From NCBI GenBank assembly GCA_004123355.1, contig SCHM01000001.1:3464001-3528000 (forward strand): a stretch of 64,000 bases of DNA, in the 5' to 3' direction. This document shows, piece by piece, positions 21,731-34,571 of the stretch. Below the pieces are notes generated by a model that saw only the letters and a list, made by a program, of their open reading frames with translations, did not search any database and was not told where the DNA came from. This DNA is from Amphirosellinia nigrospora. Its lineage: Eukaryota > Ascomycota > Sordariomycetes > Xylariales > Xylariaceae. The translations under genes were made by a program, and so were the position numbers. Every line of letters starts with the position of its first letter. Position 1 is the stretch's first letter.

Positions 21731-24700
21731 TCATCTCATCACAGTCTGCGTGACACCGCCGCCGCCGACTCCACCCGGTCTCGCAACTACATTCCTGACG
21801 ATGAAATCACGGTTTTCGATCGTCACGCTTTTGGTCATATGATTGACCTTATATACACCCACGAGACGGGCTGCAAGCTCGAACATGTTGTTTCGTAGCG
21901 AGATGACGATAAACTGTGCATTCTTGGTGCGCTCCTTGATATAATTGGCGACAATGGAGACCTATACATTACAAAGCAAACAATCCAGTTAGCAACTCTC
22001 CCATAGCAAACGAGCGGGGTAAGAAATGATAGGGAGAGTGAGCGAAAGGGATAGTGGTAGGGTTACTCACATTCCGGAAATCCAAAGCAGCATCAATCTC
22101 ATCCATAACATACAACGGGGTGGGTTTTATAGTGATGTAACGCAAAGACTAGCGCCAGACTCGAAAGCGTCTTCTCGCCACCACTCAGATTGCTAATGTT
22201 CTTCCAGCTCTTCTTGGGCGGCATGACGGAGAACAAAATCCCTTCACTGAATGGATCCAGGCTGTCGACAAGTTCAAGCTCCGCATTCCCGCCCATGGTG
22301 ATCATCTGGTACATCTCCTTCAAACGAAGTGAGATAGTGCTGAAGCCTTCCATGAAACCTTCCAGTCGTAGCCTCCGAAGATCATCGCACCGCTTCTTGG
22401 CCGAGTCACGTTGTTGCACGGCGCTGGCCAAATCAGAGGAGCGCGCACTATGTTCCTCGACACGACGGCGGTATTCTGCTAGGACGCTGACGTCGACATT
22501 GACGTTCTGAGTCTTCTCCTCCAGAGCAGCGATCTCGGCCTTCAGCGCTTCCTTGCTCATATCCTTTAGTTCATCTTGGGTGAACCGTGGAAGCGCTTCG
22601 GGCTGTTCTGTGGGACTTGCTCTTGTGGCCCCCTCCTGCTCCTCCTGCTCCTCCTGCTCCTCCTGCTCCTCGCCATCAGTTTCAGCAGAGTCATGTGCCT
22701 CAGCCTCTGCTACCTTCTTCGCCGGTAGCCCACCCATTAGATCGCTGACGTTTTGTAAGACTAACTTGCCCAGCTTCTCGTTCCAATAACGCAAGCGCTT
22801 CTGATTTTCAACAAGAGTCTTTGGTTTTCTTCCAGTTGGTTACGCATCTCGATCTCGGATGCGCGGGTCTCGTTGAGTTCCGACGTCTTTTCGTCTAGTT
22901 CCGCCTTCATAGAAGCAAGCTCCCGCTTTGTTTCTCCAAGCGCCTCCTCCGCAGCCCCGACCTGGGCGTTTAGGGACTCCGATTTAGTTCCTTGGTTCTG
23001 TATCTCTTCCTCAAGTTGTTCAAGATCTTTGGCAGCAGTTTCCAATTCCCTGGTAGCCTTGGCGTAGTCTTTCTGGAGCTTTGTCTTGGACTTCTCAGCC
23101 TTGACCTTTTTCACTTCAGCATTGGAGGTCTCCTCGTTATGAGAGGCAATCTCCTCCTTTAAAGAGTCGACCTTCGCCCTTTGAGCCCGAAGTTTCTCAC
23201 CACCAACCTCCATGATCTTGTCTTGTAGCTCCTTTATCTCGGCCTCTAGACCTTCGGTTTCGGTATGAAGTTTCGACAGTTCCTTGTTCAATTTCGCAAT
23301 TTCTTTCTCCAGGGCGGCTTTCCGGCTGTCATCGGACTCAGAAGGCTGGTGTTCCTTGCTTAGTTCTTTGATTCGGCGCTGTGCATCTGCAATTTTTTCT
23401 CGGCGCTGTGTATCTCCAGTTCAATTTTCTGCATTTTTGTGCCTAAACGTGGAATTTGATCCTGGAGATCTCTCAAGCGCGTCTCATGTTCTCGTTGCTG
23501 GTCTAGGAAATCCTGGAAGCGTTTCTCAAGTGTGTCACGGTCGCCCTCAAGTTTTGCTACTTGCTCCTGAGTCGTGTCGGCCACGAGTTTACTCGACATC
23601 AACCCTCGTTTGACGGTCCTGCCACCACCTGACATGGTACCACTCTTGTCAATGAGCTCACCATCAAGTGTGACGACTCTCCATCTCTTAGCTCCGTATG
23701 CGATTCGGTTGGCTTGTGCTAAGTCCTTAGCAACCAATGTATCTTGAAGAGCATGATAAAAGGCAGGCCGGAATTTGTCATCCTTAGCTTTTACTAGATC
23801 AAACAACCGCGGTGCGCCTTCGGGCGTTTGTATTGGTTGTATGTCGCGTACACGCAACTTGTCGAGGCAGATAAAGTTACCTCGCCCAAGATTTGTCTTG
23901 CGTAGATACTCGATGCATTGCTGTCCGGCCTCAACGGTGTCCGTCACAAAATTGTCAAGTGCACCGCACGCTGTCGAAATAGCCACGTCGTACTTCTCAT
24001 CAATGGTGCCAAGGTTACCGAGTCGACCATTGAAACCATCGATTCGTCCAGATTCCTTCATCCGCATCAAAGCTGTGAGTACGTTGCCGCGGTTCTGTGT
24101 CTGGGATAAACTTGATTTGGCTTCGTCCGCTTTCTGCCTCGCGCGCGATACCTTTTCACGGACATGGGGCTCCATTTTGGTGAAGTTGTCAATTTCGGCT
24201 TCGACCTCTTTTGCCTCCTGCTCAAGTTTCGTCTTTTCAGCTTGACACTCCTCAAGCTCGGCAAGCTTCGCGGCGCGCCCATCCTGGATAGATGCTATCT
24301 TGACTTTTAGTTCATCCAGTGCGACAGCCCCAGCATTCGCCTTTTCTATCAAAATAGCCATCTCGGACTCGGCAACAGCAATGGCGGACTGTTTCTGATT
24401 GATTTTCTCTTGCCACGGCTCGAGAGATTTTTGCTTGATAGCGATTTGATCGGAAAATACTTGCGTCTTTCCCTTAAGGCTCTCGCGAATCTTGGCGAGC
24501 TCTGCTTCTTCTTCTTGTACCTGCTGCTCTAGACTCACAATTTCCTCGGCACGGGAAGCGATTTCCTCAGTACACTGTTCGATCGTCTCATCAGCTTCTT
24601 GCGCAGATTTCTCGGTATTCTCGATAGTCTTCTGAAGTTTCTTTTGTTTGTCTGTTAGGAACTTGCGTTTTTCGTCGAATTTAACTCTCTCTTGTTCAAA

Positions 24701-26324
24701 TTTAGAAACCTCTTTGACGAGAGATTGCACATTTTTCTCCTGTGCTTCAAAATCCTTGCTGCCTTTTGAATATGCCTTCTGGAGCTGTTTGATGATGTGT
24801 TCACCGCCTTGATGTTTCTCCAGTTCTGCGTCGAGCTGAGCCTGCATCTGGCTGATGGCTTCCTCCGTAACAGCGACATTGTCATTGCACTCGCCGATAT
24901 ATAGCTGATATAAAGCCGACTGTTTCAGGGCGAGATCGTTCTCATCTTTAATAAAGGCAAGGGCCTTGTTCTTCTTATCCTCGAGGCTATTCTTTTCTTT
25001 CTCCACGTGCTGTACTCGGCCGCTCTTCTCCATGCATATCTCGTTGAGGGCCTCGACTTCTGTAGCAGCTTCTTCAATAGGAGTCTTATACTTGGATGTT
25101 CCGATGATATCCTCAAGGTATTCCAACAGGCCGTCCTCGTGCTCGTTGCCAGCCTTGGGCTTCATCTGGGCGATGGATTCAACCTCGCCTTGGAGAATAA
25201 GAAATCGTTTATGGTCCAAATCAACACCACGATCACGCAATAACGTGGTAACAGTGGTAAAATTGGACTCTTTCCCATTGATATAGTATTTGCTTGAATT
25301 ATTCTTGAAAACTTTTCTCGAGATGACGAGTTGGGAATTAGGAATAACCTCGGCACCACCACCACCAGGCTGCAGTCAAGTTAGTCTTGTTGAATAAAAG
25401 CGTCGTAAAGGCCTAGCTTACCAAATCCATGACTTCTTGGAAGTGAACAGCTACTTCACAATGATCGAGGTCTGGTACTGAGCGGAGTTGTGAATCAAGG
25501 CAGAAATCTTGCCCTGTCGCATCTTGCTTGCCCTGAAGCCAAAGACAAATAGTAGGGAGTCGATGACATTGGACTTGCCAGAGCCGTTAGGCCCGACAAC
25601 CGAAGAGAAAGAAGCATGAAAAGGCCCAACTTCTTGGCGACCAGCGTAACTCTTGAAGTTGTTAAGAATGAGGTAGGTAATGACGATACGTGGCTTGGGG
25701 CCCGTTTCTTCAACGACGGGCATGGCTACTTGACGCGATTTCAAGACAATATCCATGGGCTTTTCTAGTATTGTGTCCAGGGGCCGGATGGGCTTCACCT
25801 GGGTCACAGCCTCATCACCGGGTGTGGGCGGCTCGTTGACGCTCTGGCTAGTTATATCTGCTAAGGGTGTGCCATAAGTCTCGGATGGCTCTTCGGATGG
25901 CGCGGGCGTCGGGATAGAGGGCTGGGTGTCCGGTGTTGGTTCGATGCTCGTCCTCGCGGTGCCACGCTCTTGCGCTTCCGCGGGGTTGGGGTTGGCTTCT
26001 TTGTGGGTGATTCAGGGGCTAAGATAGTGGCCGACTCCTCCTCCTCGGTGGCATCTGGAGCCTCGGTAGACTCAAGTATGGAGGAATCAGGGGCGACGCT
26101 CTTCCTCGACCGGTTGGCGCGCGGCGTTGCTGTCGTCGAAGGAGCGCCAGACTTCCGCCTGCTCTGGTCTGGCGGCGAGTGCTGCGGCTCTCAGCCTCGG
26201 GATCGAACTCATCCTCGCTCTCCTCTTTGATCTTCTTAGCAGTGGTGTTGGCGATGATATCGTCTTCGTCTTCGGACTCGATGATGGCCGCACGCCTTGA
26301 GCGACGGGAGCTACGTGTGGACAT
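21731..26324 (-). CDS. smc4: SMC4, condensin ATPase subunit (about five frame breaks)
   Basis: Starts MSTRSSRRSRRAAIIESEDE at 26324; stop TGA at 21731-21733. Corrected length is about 1,480 aa, normal for fungal Smc4. Order: acidic/basic disordered N-terminus, ATP-binding head with Walker A GPNGSGKSN (about 25590) and NNFKSYAG, long coiled coil, hinge (FNGRLGNLGTIDEKYDVAIS, GRGNFICLDKL), second coiled coil with an EEQ-rich insert near 22640-22670, then signature LSGGEKT and Walker B LYVMDEIDAALDFRN. Introns: 25370-25421 and 21962-22070. Frame changes: about 26170, 25468, 23393-23398 (A6 run on the coding strand), 22820-22822 and 22125-22128 (an extra A). Smc4 pairs with Smc2 in condensin and drives mitotic chromosome compaction. 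It is essential in yeast, so these breaks cannot all be real in a haploid. It is divergent from the ELYS-like gene. Confidence 0.95.
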
Positions 26325-26866
26325 AGCTGCAAGATATATGTAGTAAAGTCGAATACCTGTCTATTAGATGGTGTCGCTAGTATTGGCCAGAGCCTGTACA
26401 GATGTTTTTCCGCCGTCCAACGCTTATTCTTGTGGGGTCATTGAACAGTTATTTAGACAGTCCAGTTGCGATCGATAAGCGGAGGGGAAACGCCAAATAG
26501 TATTGGGGTACCACAAAAGTCGGGTTGCCGCATCTTCGAATCGGGAAGTAAATATAAACAAACCCCACCAAAATTGTGGGTTGCTGGAACCCCGGCTCCT
26601 TCTATCGCCCTTTCCATCCCTGTCCATTCAGATCTCGTCGCGCCTAAAATGCAACAAGACGGTACAAGATCCTGCTTATATAACTATCTAATATTCATTC
26701 ACCAAGTGTAATCATGTACTGAGTCTTGAAGCTCCAGCTCTAGCACTGCATCTTAGACATACCTAACCTAGGTACTTATTCAATCACATCTTTCTTCGCG
26801 ATCCCTTGCCAAGATTGATTGCCAACCATCTAACCTCCTAGCTTGACAATACAAGATCTCGCTATC
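26325..26866. promoter_or_regulatory. Shared divergent promoter region, SMC4 / ELYS-like gene
   Basis: The 542 bp between two head-to-head genes has to contain both promoters. A CCTAACCTAGGTACTT stretch lies at 26763-26778. No coding exon is evident. Confidence 0.55.
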
Positions 26867-27839
26867 ATGATGAATTATTCGCAATTCGACCAGGTGTTTG
26901 GTCCCATGGATCCATTCCCTTACAACCGCACTACCCTCGTAAACATCGAGGCGTCGCGTCGAAGTCTCGACGGCACCCTCTTCATAGATCGGGTGCTCAA
27001 GGCATTGAGTCTTGGAAAAGGTAAAACGAACAGCTTGATTTGAAGTCAACATGTCAGCTAATTCGTGTCCTATAGCGGCGAAAAACTACCCACCTAAAAA
27101 CGAGAGCGCTCTGCGCCAGTTGCACCAGCACCTCTGCGACACCAACGACATCACCCTCCACCACAAGCTCTCCATACTTTACTACCTCCTACTCGATATC
27201 GGCGCACGAGGCGGCAACGGCAATCCCGAGTCCTTTGCCTCGGACGTGGGCCTCCCTAACCGCTACCAGATCTTCATGAAAGGCCTGTGGCACATCGACA
27301 CGCGGAACTTCGAGATCGCCGTGGAGCACCTCACCCACCCATCGCTAATCTCGGACTTCGCCGACGACATCATCACGGTCCTAGTGCGCAATTCCAAGAA
27401 CCACGACTATACTCTGCCCCTCGCGTACTACCATACCGTCCAGCCCAGCATACAATCGTCCTCAGCTCTTCAATTACTGTTTGAGGCCATAGCCCACTCC
27501 AGCATCTTGGAAGCCTTCGAATTCTCACGGTCACACGCCGATTACATGCACCGCCAGCTGTTCCAGAGACTTGTGTCGGTTGTGTTAGATGCCAGCCCTG
27601 AAGATGATGCCGCCGAGAGGGCTTTCGAGCTTACGAGCTTACCATTCGACGCCGACGAGGAGCAGTGGTTCAAGGAATATCTGGAAAGGGGCGAGGGCAA
27701 GAGACTCAAAACCGCCAAGGATACTCTAGTCATGCGCCGGATTGCAACTGGTCATGGTGCGGCCGCAGGCGATAGGGGCACCTGGATGACCGTATTGGAA
27801 GGTTTCAAGACGGGTAGTGGTGGCCGGGCGCAAGCTTGA
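26867..27839 (+). CDS. ELYS-like (nuclear pore complex assembly domain) protein
   Basis: Two exons, 26867-27020 and 27076-27839, give an open 305-aa protein (918 nt) with no frame break. The start is MMNYSQFDQVFGPMDPFPYN; a non-ATG extension upstream is unlikely. ELYS-domain features are FDQVFGPMDPFPYN, SLDGTLFIDRVLKALSLG, HHKLSILYYLLLDI, LPNRYQIFMKGLWHID and EHLTHPSLISDFADDIITVL. The family includes the helical domain of metazoan ELYS/AHCTF1 and fission-yeast Ely5, which associate with the Nup107-160 scaffold at nuclear pores. The short length (ELYS domain only, no AT-hook tail) is typical of fungi. The intron between the exons has donor AAG-GTAAAA and acceptor CCTATAG. Confidence 0.85.
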
Positions 27840-28847
27840 TGCCGTCCTTACGCATTCGTGTATTTTCGACTTGCATAGCGTTTGGCGTTTGGGTACCCAA
27901 AATGGTGTTGGTTTACTATGCTCGAGAATTGTGAGATACTCCGCAGCTCGAGGCTGGAGTGATGGCATTGTACGAGGTATTAAAGTAATTATAAACCCTT
28001 GGAGTCTAGGGTATAATCAGCCGAAGCCGATATGCAGGATAGATAAACAAACAAACAAATAAAGCAGTTGATCTAATTCTAGCGACCATGCACGCACTCA
28101 GCCAAGCGAAGCGTAATAAGCGCAAGCATTCCAGTGCACTAAGCACTTGTACCATCACGCCATCGCGACTTGGCCGCACCAAATATGCCCGAGAAACAAA
28201 CAAGAATAGAAACAAGAGATCAAGTGTGTAGTATACAGGGTGCAGTCCACAAAAGGAGAGAGAGAAGGAAAAACAGTAAATAACCTCAGGGACAAGATGT
28301 CATAGGAAGGATATATAACCCCATTTCCCAAATATCGACCTGCCTAGTAGGAGACAGAGAAGGCTGCGATTGATCTGAGTCGTGTTATTTAAAAACCGCT
28401 AAATTTAATGTCGACAAGGAATGCCTAACGACTTAGGCCACTTTAGGTGCTCGCTAGAGATAGCGAGAGACATAGTTATTAGATGGATTTTCCGAAGAGA
28501 TTATCTCCATTGTATTGCAGGCTTCAACATGCTGGAAGTAGGTAAGACGTTCATACTGATAATTCATGCGAGCTGACCAGTCCCAGCACAGACCAACCCA
28601 CGAGTCGTAGTAGATACGACACGAGCAGCTGGTGTACCACAACACGAGAGCAATCTAAAGTCACAGCGTTCACACTTCTAGATACTCGATGGAAGGAGAT
28701 AAAAGTTGTTTACATGGCAAAATGAACTCGATTCATGTTGGTCATTACTAGTGATATCATGCCGTAAAACCGCCGTCATGCATGTGAACCCATTCCCGAA
28801 GACCATATTTTCGCTTTTCCGAAAGACAAAATCACCATTGGTAGCTT
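27840..28847. other. Convergent intergenic region, ELYS-like and RPS26 3' flanks
   Basis: About 1 kb holding the 3' ends of two convergent genes. It contains a perfect small hairpin (28450-28467) and AAAC/CAAA-type simple sequence near 28045-28060. No gene was seen. Confidence 0.5.
28450..28467. repeat. Perfect 7-bp hairpin with GAGA loop
   Basis: CTCGCTA-GAGA-TAGCGAG is a perfect inverted repeat. On the plus strand its RNA would close a GNRA-type tetraloop. It lies about 380 bp past the RPS26 stop codon. Confidence 0.6.
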
Positions 28848-29521
28848 TTAAGCAGCCTTGGCGGCCTGGGTAGTGGGGAGAACCTTCTTGCCATCCTTGT
28901 TGTATCGCACCGCGGGGGAGGGGCACGGTTGCGGCGACCCTCTCTTGATCGGACACTGTAACAATTTGTCAGTATTCGGGGTATTTCGCATCGAAGGGTG
29001 TCGCTGGAGGGGAATGACGGCGGCTTGAGTGTCGACCAAGGCTCTTCTCAAGCGCATACGCAACCCGGACCAGCCGGGCGCGCAGTCTTTCCCTGACGGG
29101 ATGACGTACCGAACGATCTTGCCGTGAATGGCACAAGAGACACAGTACTGCAGCTTGAGGTACATCTTGGGAACAGTGTACTCAGCGAAGACGGAGGCAT
29201 CGGAGATATCACCTGAGTGGGAGGTTCAGTTAGTTTTTGAGATGCGCAGGCGGGGTAACAGTCTAGAGTGGGACGAACGGATGGCGGCGGACTCGACCAT
29301 GTTACGGATGGTGAATCTCTTGATAGCCTTGTCCTTAGGAGTGCATCGCGAGCAGTTAGAGCAACGGATGGGCTTGGTGTGGCCGCGGCCCTTCTTCTGT
29401 ATCGAGCAGGCAGGTCAGTAACAGTCCAGTGAAGACGGTTGTTGCGCGGGCAGCGCAGCGGGAATCGAGAATTGGACTGTGAACGTACGTTGCGACCGTT
29501 GTTCTTTCTCTTCTTGACCAT
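28848..29521 (-). CDS. rps26: 40S ribosomal protein S26 (one frame break near 28908)
   Basis: Four exons on the minus strand: 29521-29489 ([11 protein letters not shown]), 29396-29279, 29212-29110 and 28955-28848; all introns are GT-AG. The joined protein reads [54 protein letters not shown] and GRRNRAPPP, then [19 protein letters not shown], about 120 aa. The Zn-binding CxxC pairs (CSNCSRC and CVSC) are present. In the last exon one base is missing around 28905-28912 (CCCCCGCGGTGCGA), shifting frame 20 residues before the stop. RPS26 contacts the mRNA exit channel of the small subunit. It sits head-to-head with the ubiquitin-RPS27a gene 671 bp away. Confidence 0.95.
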
Positions 29522-30713
<1,192 letters not shown>

Positions 30714-31154
30714 ACGGATCAACACCTTGAGACTCGGGAATATCGGAATTGGACGCGGGGTTAGGAAAATGGGCATGGGTTCATGGAGTTCCTTCATGGC
30801 ATAGCATAATTGTCTTTTATAACCACTGCCACTTCTCAATCTACGTTGTCATCTGGTGCATCTCAGTCTTTTAATGCGTTAGGCTATGTGACGTGCAAAC
30901 CTCTCAATTATGTGCCTTCGACCAATCACTAATGGGTCCAGCAATGGGCACACTTCTTTTCGAATACAGTGACATCCACTTAAGTGACGGACAGATTTTA
31001 TGTCCTAATAGACCAATAAAGCTCAGTAGATTTAGAAACCAACAACCCGTAGTTAAAAAAGTGTTCGTTATTTCGTGTCTCGTATTTAAGATATTCACCC
31101 CCTTTTTCCATACCTTTGATCTAACATAGGTCCGCTCATCCTAAACCCTAGCCC
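30714..31154. other. Convergent intergenic region, RPS27a and chitinase 3' flanks
   Basis: 440 bp of 3' flanking sequence of two convergent genes; nothing else seen. Confidence 0.5.
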
Positions 31155-31913
31155 TTAATTTTGCGGGAACCCAGCGCGTAGATTCTCATACTTGGAGTCG
31201 GGATACTCGATGCAATTCTCCGTCGTGTCCAGCTCATTCGGGCCCCCGAGGACATCAACCACATTCGCAATCAAACTTCCCTCGCCCTCCTTATCGGCGC
31301 TACTCTCCCACCACATGGCGCCACCAAGCCCCTATCGACGATATACTCGGCCTTCCGACGAGCCATAGGCACGGTGTCGTACGAAACCATAGTCCTCGTG
31401 CCGGGATGGTAGCAATACGTCGCGCCAGCCTCCTCGTCAACACGCTCCTCGGCGCCGTCGAGGGGAGCTTCTTGTAGTCGTGGACGCCGTTCTCCCACGT
31501 GCCCTCGCCAACACCGCTGTAGGGGGCGCCAGGGCCGTCCGTCTCCCGGAACGCCCGGCCGTAGAGCGGCATGCCGAGCACGATCTTGGCAGGCGCGACA
31601 CCACGCCCCGTGTACGCGGCCACGGCGGCCTCGGTGTCGAACGGTGTGGCGCCCGGGTTCGCGGCGCTGCGACGCAGGTTCGCCTGGTGGCCCGCCGTCG
31701 CGTCCCACGAGCCCGCGTAGTCGTACGCCATCAAGTTCCAGAAGTCCAGGCTCGCGTCCATCCCCGGCATGTCCAGCTTCTCGTAGTTCTGCGCCCGCCG
31801 GGCAGGCGACCGTGAGCTCGAAGTGCGCGTTCCTGCCCGCCCCGTAGGCGTCGAGCGCGGCGCGCACGGCTTGCAGGAGCGCGACGTAGTGCGCCGCCTC
31901 CTCGGCCGACTGC

Positions 31914-31946
<33 letters not shown>

Positions 31947-32518
31947 CCGAGGTTCTTGACGAGCTCGACGCACGAGGCGGCAAAGGTCGCGCGCCCTTGC
32001 GGGGTCGAGGCGGGCTGCTTGAAGTTGGCGCTGTACGTCCAGCCGCCGACGGAGAGCAGGACCTTGAGCTTGCGGTTGCGCCGCTTCAGCAGGTTCAGCT
32101 GCTTCATGCAGCCGTAGAGGTTCGTGCCCACGTCGTTCCAGCTGTCGCCCTCCCAGTGGATGTCCGTGTCGGCCCACGTGTCCGTCAGGTACACCTCGCC
32201 CGACTCGGGGCGCACGTTGGCGAAGGCGTACAGCACGTGCGTCAGCTTCTCCACGGGCAGGTCCTGCGGCCGGTGCTTGCGGCCGTAGATGGCCCAGTTC
32301 ACAAAGTACGCCACGGAGCGGTACTGGCCTGGTCCGCCGCCCATTTTGAATGTCGGTTCTGTTTGTTGGGAGGAAAAGAACTCTGGATCAAACGGGGATG
32401 ACAGGTAGGGTCGTAAGGCACCAAGCCAGGTTGGTGAGGGGTAGTTGGTAAGTAGGAGCGTGGTGAGAAGGACGAGTGTAGATGTAACGATGAGCGACTG
32501 AAGTCTAGGTGATAGCAT
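31155..32518 (-). CDS. GH18 chitinase (three frame breaks)
   Basis: Starts [20 protein letters not shown] at 32518, with an N-terminal hydrophobic segment that is either a signal peptide or an anchor. The TIM-barrel begins [19 protein letters not shown]. Family blocks are [35 protein letters not shown] (substrate-binding SxGG) and the catalytic DxxDxDxE in [11 protein letters not shown]. Then come [41 protein letters not shown]-like [13 protein letters not shown] and a tail ending [10 protein letters not shown] with TAA at 31155-31157. Corrected length is about 455 aa, close to Trichoderma Ech42-type (chi18-5) enzymes. Frame shifts occur near 31791-31800 (a GC pair), 31462-31465 and 31326. 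All are in very GC-rich DNA and homology resumes at once. It hydrolyses chitin, in wall remodelling or mycoparasitism; which one is not shown. Confidence 0.9.
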
Positions 32519-32926
32519 GAGGAGGTGATCCAGACAGCTCTTCTTATAATAGCTTCATGCTTTGTGCCGATGTTCCCTTTTCCTTTCCCTCCGCTCCGTT
32601 GAGGGGCGCTGTAGGTTGATTCAGCTATGTGAGCTTAGCCAATCAACGAGGGGCAGATGTCCCAGAACGGGATGACGTCGGAGTCCTCAATTCTCAATTC
32701 AGGGACCAACGGCAAACACGGTTAACTCGGCAGCGTGGCTGGTTACCCGATAACGTACGTCGGAACGCGCATTTGCAGAGGCTGAGCCGTCTACGACAAT
32801 CCTAAGCCTATCTTAAACATGAATTAATATGACTGCCTACCTAAGGTACCTACAAGAGGTAGTAAGTAACCCGTGATTCTTATTTGGATACATTTCTATC
32901 GAATGAGTTGCGTTCATACCACCCAT
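32519..32926. other. Upstream region of the chitinase gene
   Basis: About 400 bp expected to carry the chitinase promoter; contains a CCTACCTAAGGTACCTAC stretch near 32835-32852. No gene seen. Confidence 0.45.
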
Positions 32927-33705
32927 CTACCTTCCAATTCCTTCAAGGACTTGCTCAGTCTGAATTCCAGTTATTGATGTGACTGGGGATACCTTTGATG
33001 ATTGCCTATAGGACTCAAGAGTCAAGTCGGAATTTGCCGATTGGTCGCGCTGTGACAATGGTTGCACTCCGTGACGCCATTTTTCAACTCGATCTTCGAA
33101 TGGTGTTCCTTCCTGGTAATATCGGCTAGTCTCTAAACAAACCTCTAATTCAGACAATAAAGACGGTGTCAATCTCAATCCTCTTTGCCTCCGACGACCG
33201 CGGGAGACCACATCCTCTCTATGTTCGTCGTTGCTACGTAGTTTCGTTCGAAGACCGTTGGGCTGCTTTCTTCCTCTTGCGCAGACTACCCTCAGGCTGA
33301 TTCGCAAGATCTGGTGCTGTTCCTATCGTCGTATATCCATGTGTCGAGAGGGGTTTTCCAAATTCGATAATATTCTGGCCGTTTCTTTTTCGTCGCTTTT
33401 AGGCCTGTCTGCCACATTTTGAGGTTTCTCCCGTCCCTCAGCGGAATGTATCATATTAAAGATGTTTTGAGATTTCTCCCGTTCCTCGGCGGAATATGCC
33501 ATATTAAAGATATCGCGCTTTTCCGGGTCGGACAGACATGTGTATGCTTCGCAAACCTACATCCATCGCAGCGCCTTCGTCAGTATAAATCTTTCGGTAA
33601 TAAAAGGTGGTTTGGGTACTTTACCCTGCGAAAACGGGCGTGGATTTCCTCAATGCTAGCATTTTTAGGCACTCCCAAGTCCACGTAGTAGTTTGGCAAC
33701 GGCCG
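32927..33705 (-). pseudogene. Degenerate J-domain (DnaJ-like) gene
   Basis: On the minus strand from about 33705, one frame reads PLPNYYVDLGVPKNASIEEI then HARFRR, the helix I-II start of a J domain. After a stop, another frame gives CEAYTCLSDPEKRDIFNMAY (J-domain helix III-IV: EAYxxLSDPEKR), an internal 16-residue duplication (NMAYSAEEREKSQ / NMIHSAEGREKPQ) and an R/E/Q-rich tail. After a further TAG the tail continues in another frame to a stop at 32927. The essential HPD tripeptide between helices II and III is not seen; the DNA there reads YPNHLLPKD. There is no ATG in frame with the J domain. Frame breaks alone are common in this window. The missing HPD plus the duplication make real decay more likely, though a few sequence errors could also explain much of it. 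Confidence 0.55.
33417..33512. repeat. 48-bp tandem duplication inside the J-domain locus
   Basis: Units 33417-33464 and 33465-33512 begin TTTTGAG and end TATTAAAGAT. They differ at about six positions and keep the reading frame (16 codons), so the copy is not recent. Confidence 0.85.
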
Positions 33706-34571
33706 CGGCAAAACCTATTGCCTTTCTCGTCTTTTGGGGCATATTCATGTTGAGCCAGGGCCTGCGAACTTTATCATGTTATAACATCTATGATAAGTAG
33801 TAGAGGGCTTCAAATGATAGATCGTCATAAAGAGAGGATTATGAAACAAGACAGAAGCAGTGAGGAGTAGTAAGATGGGGATATCGAGTTGGTTTCATGG
33901 GTGTGAAGACTTTGCTCCTTCATTACCTATGAAGTTAGTCGTACCCAAGGAGTAACCCATCGTCACGTCGTAAGATCTACTTTAATGTAGGCTGGTGCAA
34001 GAAAATTCGTGAGGAAACATTACAACTCCAGGCAGATGCAAGGCCCGCCTGCAATTTCTGTAAATATTCAACCCAATTATAGATTTGCGAGAAGCGGCAC
34101 TTCTCAAACAACTAGCTACCCAGGTGGTGGCTACCTACCTACTTAGTTGTATGTTTGAGCCCAGGCGTCATCGAGACCACTAGCATCGTCAACGTATTTA
34201 ACTTTTTCATTGACGCATCACAACTTGACCAGGTGAGCTAGCGCCTTTACCTAAATGGCAAAACAATCGGCTTGCTGACAAGTTTCCTCGATGCGGCTTG
34301 ACTCTCTCACGACTCCTAGCGTTACTCCCTGCTCGCCGTATACAATCAGTCCCTAGTGCAGACAAGACTCCCACGGCGGCCATGTTCTTCGAAAATCTAG
34401 CCGGGTGTCCGAATGTGAATGGGTTGCCACTATTATAAATGATGAGATGTTAGAAAGTACCGCTGATAGCAAGATGTTCAGCCGTTCATAAAGCTCTTCA
34501 GGGCATGCATGAGAAAATGGCACTTCGTAGTAGACTTGCTGCCGCAGAGGGGGATGAATTGGTCATAAATA
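33706..34571. other. Intergenic region
   Basis: No coding signal recognised. A CTACCTACCTACTTAG stretch occurs near 34131-34146. Confidence 0.4.

Noticed and set aside
21731-26324. SMC4 breaks as programmed frameshifting or extra introns
   Set aside because: Sites lack splice borders and slippery heptamers with downstream structure, and both losses and gains occur; error is simpler.
31480-32401. Long plus-strand frames opposite the chitinase (up to 192 codons)
   Set aside because: They arise from the GC-rich antisense of the GH18 gene and have low-complexity R/V/A composition.
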